Shown: one piece after another, positions 44,048 to 49,854 of the stretch
How positions within the stretch are numbered: the stretch's first letter is position 1
Layout: the number at the start of each line of letters is the position of its first letter
Assembly: GCA_018401965.1 (NCBI GenBank)
Contig: JAGYJU010000015.1
Coordinates: forward strand, 1-49,854
Source of the DNA: Roseicyclus sp.
GTDB taxonomy: Bacteria > Pseudomonadota > Alphaproteobacteria > Rhodobacterales > Rhodobacteraceae
Reading direction: 5' to 3'
DNA: 49,854 nt
Notes under the pieces: model-generated
The model's input: the letters and a program-made list of their open reading frames with translations, nothing else
Told to the model about the DNA's origin: nothing
Database searches by the model: none
Program-made: the position numbers and the translations under genes

Positions 44048-46950
44048 ATGGACAAGAGTTTCAACGCCGCCGAAGCCGAACAGCGCATCTACACCCAATG
44101 GGAAGACGCGGGCTGCTTCAAGGCGGGTGCCAATGCCAAGCCCGGCGCCGAGCCCTATTCCATCATGATCCCGCCGCCCAACGTGACCGGCGTGCTGCAT
44201 GTGGGCCATGCCTTCAACAACACCCTGCAAGATGTTCTGATCCGCTGGCACCGGATGCGCGGGTTCGACACGCTGTGGCAGCCGGGCACCGATCATGCGG
44301 GCATCGCCACGCAGATGGTGGTGGAACGCGAACTGGCCAAACAGGGCAAATCGCGCCGCGACATGGACCGCGCCGAATTCCTGTCGCATGTCTGGGCGTG
44401 GAAAAAGCAATCGGGCGGCACGATTGTCAACCAGCTCAAGCGGTTGGGCGCGTCTTGCGACTGGTCGCGCGAGGCTTTCACCATGTCGGGCGCGCCGGGT
44501 GCGCCCGCGGGCGAAGAGGGCAATTTCCACGACGCGGTGATCAAGGTCTTCGTCGACATGTACGACAAGGGCTACATCTACCGCGGCAAGCGGCTGGTGA
44601 ACTGGGACCCCCATTTCGAAACCGCGATTTCCGATCTCGAGGTCGAGAATATCGAGACCGCGGGCCATATGTGGCATTTCAAATATCCGCTCGCGGGTGG
44701 GGCGACCTACGAGTATGTCGAGAAAGACGCCGACGGCAACGTGACGCTGCGCGAGACGCGCGATTACATTTCCATCGCCACGACGCGCCCCGAAACCATG
44801 CTGGGCGATGGCGCGGTGGCGGTGCATCCGGGCGACGCGCGCTATGCGCCCATCGTGGGGATGCTGTGCGAAATTCCCGTGGGCCCCAAGGAACACCGTC
44901 GCCTGATCCCGATCATCACCGATGACTACCCCGATCCCGCCTTCGGGTCGGGCGCGGTCAAGATCACCGGCGCGCATGATTTCAACGATTATGGCGTGGC
45001 CAAGCGCGCTGGCATTCCCTGCTACCGCTTGCTCGATACCCGCGCGCATCTGCGCGCCGATGGCGCGCCCTACAGCGAGGCGGCGGCGATCGCGCAGGCC
45101 GTGGCCAATGGCGAAACGACCCTGACCGAGGCAGAGGCCGACGCGCTGAACCTTGTTCCCGATCACCTGCGCGGCCTGGACCGCTTCGAGGCGCGCGCCC
45201 GCGTGGTGGCGGAAATCACCGCCGAGGGCTGGCCGTAATGACGCGGGCCGATGACCCGCGCTTGGGCAAGGACGCCCTCAAGCCCGACGCCGAGGGCGCC
45301 GATGCGCCTGTCCCCCTGGTCGAGGCCAAGCCGATCACCCAACCCTTTGGCGACCGGTCCAAGGTGGTGATCGAGCCGATGTTGACCGACCAATGGTTCG
45401 TCGACACCGCCAAGATCGTCGGCCCGGCGCTGGATGCCGTGCGGGACGGGCGCACGAACATCATCCCCGAACAGCACCGCAAGGTCTATTTCCACTGGCT
45501 GGAGAATATCGAGCCCTGGACGATTTCCCGCCAGCTCTGGTGGGGCCACCAGATCCCGGTCTGGTACGATGAAGACGGTGGCATGTATTGCGCCCCGACC
45601 GAAGCCGAGGCCGTGGCCAAGGCCGGCGGCAAGGCGCTCACCCGCGACCCCGATGTTCTCGACACCTGGTTTTCCTCGGGCCTCTGGCCCATCGGCACGC
45701 TGGGCTGGCCGGAACAGACGCCGGAACTGAACCGGTATTTCCCGACCTCCACGCTTGTATCGGGCTTTGACATCATCTTTTTCTGGGTCGCGCGGATGAT
45801 GATGATGCAGCTTGCCGTGGTGGGCGAGGTGCCGTTCCGCGATGTCTATGTTCACGCCCTTGTCCGCGACGAAAAGGGCCGCAAGATGTCGAAATCCATC
45901 GGCAACGTGCTGGACCCGCTGGAATTGATCGACGAATACGGCGCCGATGCGCTGCGCTTTACGCTGACCTCGATGGCGGCGATGGGCCGTGACCTGAAGC
46001 TGTCCAAGGACCGGATCGCGGGCTATCGCAATTTCGGCACGAAACTGTGGAATGCCGCGCGGTTTGCGGAAATGAACGATTGCAAGCCCAGCCCGGATTT
46101 CGATCCGTCCCGCGTCACCCAGACGGTCAACCGCTGGATCGTGGGCGAAACCGCGCGTGCGCGCATGGCCCATGACGAGGCGCTGGCAGGGTTCCGGTTC
46201 AACGATGCGGCGGGTGGGCTTTACGCCTTTGTCTGGGGCAAGGTCTGCGACTGGTACCTCGAATTCGCCAAGCCGCTCTTTGCCAGCGGCGACGCGGTGG
46301 TGATCGCGGAAACCCGCGCCACCATGGCTTGGGTCATCGATCAATGCCTGATCTTGCTGCACCCCACGATGCCCTTCATCACCGAAGAATTGTGGGGGGC
46401 CATCGCGCCGCGCGCCACCATGCTGGTCCATGCCGATTGGCCCAGCTATGGCGCCGATCTGATCGAGGCGGAGGCGGACCGCGAAATGGGTTGGGTCATC
46501 GGCCTGATCGACGAAATCCGGTCTGTGCGCGCGCAGATGCATGTGCCCGCCGGGCTCAAGGTGCAGCTGTTGCAGGTGCAGTTGGATGCGCGCGGCCAGG
46601 CGGCCTTTGACCGCAACGCCGCCATGATCGAACGGCTGGCCCGCCTGTCCGAGGTGACGGTGGTGCCCGACATGCCCAAGGGGGCCGTGACCATCGCCGC
46701 CGAGGGCGCGGTGTTTGGCCTGCCCATCGCCGATCTGATCGACGTGGCCGAAGAAAAGGCCCGGTTGCATAAGGTGCTCGACAAGCTGGGCAAGGAAATC
46801 GGCGGTCTGAAAGGGCGCTTGGGCAACCCCAAGTTCATCGAGAGCGCGCCCGAGGATATCGTTGACGAGGCCCGCGAAAACCTTGCCGCCCGGCAGGAAG
46901 AGGCGGACAAGTTGAACGAGGCGCTGGCGCGCTTGGCCGCGATCGGCTGA
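44048..46950 (+). CDS. valS: Valyl-tRNA synthetase, interrupted by one frameshift
   Basis: A class I synthetase that charges tRNA-Val. The first frame (44048-45238) carries [15 protein letters not shown] (HIGH) and much of the editing domain ([10 protein letters not shown]). The second (from 45238) carries [28 protein letters not shown] (KMSKS), the anticodon-binding domain and a C-terminal coiled coil ([17 protein letters not shown]). They join as [16 protein letters not shown] if one C is added at 45229, giving 967 residues, a normal ValRS length. As seen, the first frame stops at TAA and the second begins at an overlapping ATG (TAATG). Since the gene is essential, a sequence error is the likely explanation. 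Confidence 0.92.
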
Positions 46951-47011
46951 TACATCGCAAGGGCGCGCAGCACGCGCGCCTTTGCCCGCGGCCTGTGCTA
47001 TGGTGCCACCC

Positions 47012-47344
47012 ATGTCACGCTGGCTTGATCGACTTGCCGAACGGCGCATGCTCCAGGCCCGGGCCGAGGGGAAGCTTTCGGGCCTTGCGGGCGAAGGCAA
47101 ACCCTTGCCCGACCACCCCGAGGTGGCCTTTGTCGATCCGGGGCTGGCGGTGGGCTATCGTATCATGGCCGAACATGGCGCGCTGCCCGAAGAAATCACC
47201 TTGCGCAAGGAATTGGAGACGGCCAAGGCGGCCTATGCCCTGCTGACCGACCCCGCCGCAAAGCGCAGCGCCATGGCGCGGATTGCCGCGCTGGACATGA
47301 AACTGGCCATCGCCACCGAGGCGCGCCGCCGCTTCATGCGGTGA
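47012..47344 (+). CDS. DnaJ-like DUF1992 family protein
   Basis: A 110-aa protein starting MSRWLDRLAERRMLQARAEG. Its core GKPLPDHPEVAFVDPGLAVGYRIMAEHGALPEEI is the DUF1992 signature, a domain found in DnaJ-homologue subfamily C member 28 proteins; no J domain is present. It is cytoplasmic and of unknown function. It lies 61 bp downstream of valS and is convergent with trpA. Confidence 0.85.
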   Translation: MSRWLDRLAERRMLQARAEGKLSGLAGEGKPLPDHPEVAFVDPGLAVGYRIMAEHGALPEEITLRKELETAKAAYALLTDPAAKRSAMARIAALDMKLAIATEARRRFMR

Positions 47345-47371
47345 TGGCGTGGCGGGCGCGCGGTTCGGGGG

Positions 47372-48163
47372 TCAGGCGCGATGCGCGCCTGCCGCCAGCC
47401 CGGCGACGAAATCGGCGATATCTTGCACCGATTTGCCCGCCGCGATCTGCGCCACGATGGCCGATCCGACGACACAGCCATCGGCCACGCCCGCAATCGC
47501 CTGTGCCGCATCGGGCGTCTTGATGCCAAAGCCCACGATCACGGGCAGGTCGGTTTGCGACTTGATCCGCGCCACTTCGGGGCCGACGTCAGTCGCCTGT
47601 GCCTCGGCCGCGCCGGTGATGCCGGTGATCGAGACATAATAGACAAAGCCGCTGGTGTTTTGCAGCACCTTGGGCAGGCGCTTGTCATCGGTCGTGGGGG
47701 TGGCCAGCCGGATGAAATTCAGCCCTGCCGCCTGCGCCGGAATGCAGAGTTCATCGTCTTCTTCGGGCGGCAGGTCGACGATGATCAACCCGTCGATCCC
47801 GGCCTCTTTCGCCTGCGCCAGGAAGGTGGCGACACCGCGCGCATAGATCGGGTTGTAATAGCCCATCATCACGATCGGCGTCTTGTCATCCTGCTTGCGC
47901 AGCTCGCGGGCGATCTGCAGGGTCTTGTCGAGCGTCTGCCCGCCTGCCAGCGCGCGTTGGCCGGCCAGCTGGATGGTTTCGCCATCCGCCATCGGGTCGG
48001 TAAAGGGCATGCCCAGCTCGATGATGTCGACGCCCGCGCCTGGCAGGGCCTTCACGATCGCCAGCGATGTGTCGTAATCGGGATCACCCGCCATGACATA
48101 GGCCACGAAGGCCTTTTTGCCCTCGGCCCTGAGCCGCGCAAAGGTGTCGTCGATCCGTGTCAT
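47372..48163 (-). CDS. trpA: Tryptophan synthase alpha chain
   Basis: A 263-aa TIM-barrel subunit that cleaves indole-3-glycerol phosphate to indole, which is channelled to TrpB. The catalytic acids are Glu49 ([11 protein letters not shown]) and Asp60 (MADGETIQ), at the same numbers as in the Salmonella enzyme. The phosphate-binding loops [11 protein letters not shown] and GCVVGSAIV are intact. trpB is not adjacent in the window, so the alpha subunit gene is separated from the rest of the pathway here. It is divergent from ychF. Confidence 0.96.
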   Translation of the reverse strand: MTRIDDTFARLRAEGKKAFVAYVMAGDPDYDTSLAIVKALPGAGVDIIELGMPFTDPMADGETIQLAGQRALAGGQTLDKTLQIARELRKQDDKTPIVMMGYYNPIYARGVATFLAQAKEAGIDGLIIVDLPPEEDDELCIPAQAAGLNFIRLATPTTDDKRLPKVLQNTSGFVYYVSITGITGAAEAQATDVGPEVARIKSQTDLPVIVGFGIKTPDAAQAIAGVADGCVVGSAIVAQIAAGKSVQDIADFVAGLAAGAHRA

Positions 48164-48303
48164 GTCCGCCCCGTCGTTTGCTGTTCTGGCCGGGTTTGGG
48201 CCATTGCCGCGCGGAAATCAATGGGGCGGCGGCCTGCGCATGGTTGCCCCGGCCCCCGCCGCGCCGTAAAGGGGGGCGTTTTCACGCAACAGGGGCGCGG
48301 ACC

Positions 48304-49400
48304 ATGGGCTTCAAGATGGGTATTGTCGGGCTGCCGAATGTCGGCAAGTCGACGCTTTTCAACGCGCTGACCCGCACGGCGGCGGCGCAGGCGGCGAATT
48401 TCCCTTCTGCACCATCGAACCCAACGTGGGCGATGTGGCGGTGCCCGATGCGCGGCTTGATAAACTGGCGGCCATCGCGGGATCGAAACAGATCATCCCG
48501 ACCCGCATGACCTTTGTCGATATTGCCGGTCTGGTCAAAGGCGCGTCCAAGGGCGAGGGCCTGGGCAACCAGTTCCTGGCCAATATCCGCGAAACCGACG
48601 CCATCGCCCATGTTCTGCGCTGCTTTGAAGATGGCGATGTCACCCATGTCGAGGGCCGGGTCGACCCGATCGCGGATGCCGAAACGATCGAGACCGAACT
48701 GATGCTGGCCGATCTGGAAAGCATCGAAAAACGCTTGCAGAACATCACCCGCAAGATCCGGGGCGGCGACAAGGAGGCGGTGCAGCAGGAACGCCTGATG
48801 CAGGCCGCCAAGACCCTGTTGGAAGACGGCAAGCCCGCGCGCCTGCTCGATGTGTCCGAAGACGACCAGAAGGCCTGGCGGATGCTGCAACTTTTGACCT
48901 CCAAGCCGATCCTCTATGTCTGCAACGTCGAAGAAAGCGCCGCCGCAGCCGGCAATGCCCAATCGGCCCGCGTGGCCGAGATGGCCGCCGCACAAGGCGC
49001 CGCCCATGTGGTGATTTCCGCCCAGATCGAAGAAGAAATCGCCCAGCTCGACGCTGAAGAGGCCGCGATGTTCCTGGGCGAAATGGGGCTGGAGGAACCG
49101 GGGCTCGATCGCCTGATCCGCGCGGGCTACCAGCTGTTGGGCCTGCAGACCTATTTCACCGTAGGCCCGAAAGAGGCCCGCGCCTGGACCATCCGCGCCG
49201 GAACATTGGCCCCGCAGGCGGCGGGTGTCATCCACGGCGACTTCGAACGCGGCTTCATCCGCGCCGAAACCATCGCCTATGCCGACTACGTCGCCCTGAA
49301 CGGCGAGACAGGCGCCAAGGAGGCCGGCAAGATGCGGGTCGAGGGCAAGACCTACCTGGTCAAGGATGGCGATGTCTTGCACTTCCTGTTCAACGCCTGA
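48304..49400 (+). CDS. ychF: Redox-regulated ATPase YchF (OLA1 family), frameshifted near the 5' end
   Basis: A ribosome-associated Obg-family P-loop ATPase. [22 protein letters not shown] holds the Walker A site; the frame then breaks after AAQAANFP because a C is missing in the run at 48402-48404. With it restored the protein reads [18 protein letters not shown], continues through the G3 region [22 protein letters not shown] and the coiled-coil, and ends with a TGS domain ([14 protein letters not shown] to HFLFNA), total 365 residues, the usual YchF length. The remainder from 48426 is fully open. A sequencing error is more likely than a true pseudogene. Confidence 0.92.
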
Positions 49401-49450
49401 CCCCAGATTTCCGCTTGTCGCGGCGCGACAGGGCGATTAGACCCGTGCGC

Positions 49451-49540
49451 GGAGCTGTGGCCGAGTGGTCGAAGGCACACCCCTGCTAAGGGTGCAGGCG
49501 GGAAACCGTCTCGAGGGTTCGAATCCCTTCGGCTCCGCCA
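49451..49540 (+). tRNA. tRNA-Ser (anticodon GCT)
   Basis: A 90-nt class II tRNA with encoded CCA. The acceptor stem GGAGCTG pairs with CGGCTCC (one G-U pair), the anticodon loop reads CTGCTAA between the stem halves CACCC and GGGTG, a long variable arm follows (GCGGGAAACCGTC region), and the T-loop is TTCGAAT. The long variable arm and GCT anticodon identify serine, codons AGC/AGU. Confidence 0.96.
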
Positions 49541-49564
49541 CTTGCACATCGCAAACCCGAGATG

Positions 49565-49587
49565 AGGTCCCTGATGGGGCCTTTTTT
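49565..49587 (+). terminator. Intrinsic terminator after tRNA-Ser
   Basis: AGGTCCC (49565-49571) pairs with GGGGCCT (49576-49582), with one T-G pair, around a four-base loop and runs into a six-T tract. It is a textbook intrinsic terminator for the tRNA transcript. Confidence 0.8.
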
Positions 49588-49629
49588 CTTTTTGTTTCAA
49601 AGGGGTTTAGCGAGGCCATCCGACTTTCG

Positions 49630-49659
49630 GAGACTGGCGATTTCGCCGAAATCGGTCTC
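49630..49659. repeat. Imperfect inverted repeat in the tRNA flank
   Basis: GAGAC (49630-49634) and CGATTT (49638-49643) are mirrored by AAATCG (49649-49654) and GTCTC (49655-49659) with a three-base bulge. The string GGCGAAATCG, complementary to part of this arm, recurs at 49739-49748. It may be a binding site or the remnant of a mobile-element end. Confidence 0.4.
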
Positions 49660-49854
49660 TGAACGCCCCGCGTCTCTTTCCATCCGCCCTTCACCCAAAT
49701 CGAGACGGATTCAAAAAGTGAAGCACTTTCAGTAAGTTGGCGAAATCGAATTGCGCCGCAGTTGAAGTGGGTTCATCTGCTCTCGGTGCGAACAGAGACA
49801 CCCAAAGGCGGCGTGGTTGTGCGAGGTGGTGCGCGTATCAGCGGGATGTTAGTT

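Larger units (their letters stand above)
49541..49854. other. Gene-free, lower-GC flank behind tRNA-Ser
   Basis: These 314 bases contain no credible coding region on either strand. Base composition drops to near 50% GC by eye, well below the rest of the window. Besides a terminator-like hairpin at 49565-49587 and an imperfect inverted repeat at 49630-49659, I see no att duplication or integrase inside the window. Confidence 0.55.

Noticed and set aside
1..49854. CRISPR arrays, insertion sequences, transposases, toxin-antitoxin or defence systems
   Set aside because: Searched by eye on both strands; no regularly spaced repeats, no transposase-like frames with terminal inverted repeats and no known defence families were seen.

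Overview
The window is a 49.9 kb piece of a GC-rich (roughly 65%) alphaproteobacterial chromosome, almost certainly Rhodobacteraceae (Rhodobacterales, roseobacter/Rhodobacter-like). The signs are a crotonyl-CoA carboxylase/reductase nearly identical in wording to the Rhodobacter sphaeroides enzyme, a short glutamyl-tRNA synthetase, a class I lysyl-tRNA synthetase, a two-domain ALDH16-type aldehyde dehydrogenase next to deoC, and many small DUF proteins typical of the family. Genes are tightly packed on both strands. There are no insertion sequences, integrases, CRISPR arrays or phage modules. Most of the window is housekeeping or metabolic core.

Layout. 1-3.7 kb: tail of an unidentified gene, a Tat-exported metallo-hydrolase, a zincin, gltX and a gamma-glutamylcyclotransferase-like gene. 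3.8-8.5 kb: the glycine cleavage operon gcvT-gcvH-gcvP under a tandem glycine riboswitch. 8.5-15 kb: a secreted JAMM-like DUF4329 protein, thioredoxin trxC, the ABC-F factor ettA, nadD, a DMT exporter and a PBP4-type carboxypeptidase. 15-20.3 kb: a secreted phytase-esterase-like protein, a cupin, an orphan peptide-binding protein, a sulfotransferase-like protein and a 65-aa protein. 20.3-26 kb: an M20 deacylase, two small membrane proteins, and the deoC-ALDH16 pair, which would turn deoxyribose 5-phosphate into glyceraldehyde 3-phosphate plus acetate. 26-32.5 kb: rpe, then (minus strand) terB-like, an acyltransferase and ccr of the ethylmalonyl-CoA pathway, then lysS and a DUF4864 protein. 32.7-38.9 kb: a beta-helix protein, DUF427, HugZ-like, AhpD-like, a DUF6206-like protein, trmL and two small proteins. 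38.9-49.9 kb: a molybdenum hydroxylase large subunit, aspartate dehydrogenase, a 3-hydroxyisobutyrate-dehydrogenase-like enzyme, mnmH, valS, DUF1992, trpA, ychF, tRNA-Ser(GCT), and a gene-free, visibly less GC-rich flank.

Two things stand out. First, four genes in the last 10 kb (molybdenum hydroxylase, aspartate dehydrogenase, valS, ychF) each lack exactly one G or C and are frameshifted. Because valS is essential and each gene regains normal length with one base restored, base-calling error is the likeliest cause, although the break in the hydroxylase removes its catalytic glutamate. Second, intergenic spaces carry recurring structured repeats (a CGTTT-N3-AAATATCCC module next to GC-rich hairpins, and GGGTGGGC/GCCCACCC hairpins). 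I found no clearly new multi-gene system. The most open questions are the repeats, the AhpD/DUF6206/TrmL overlapping operon, the secreted JAMM-like protein and the low-GC flank behind tRNA-Ser.
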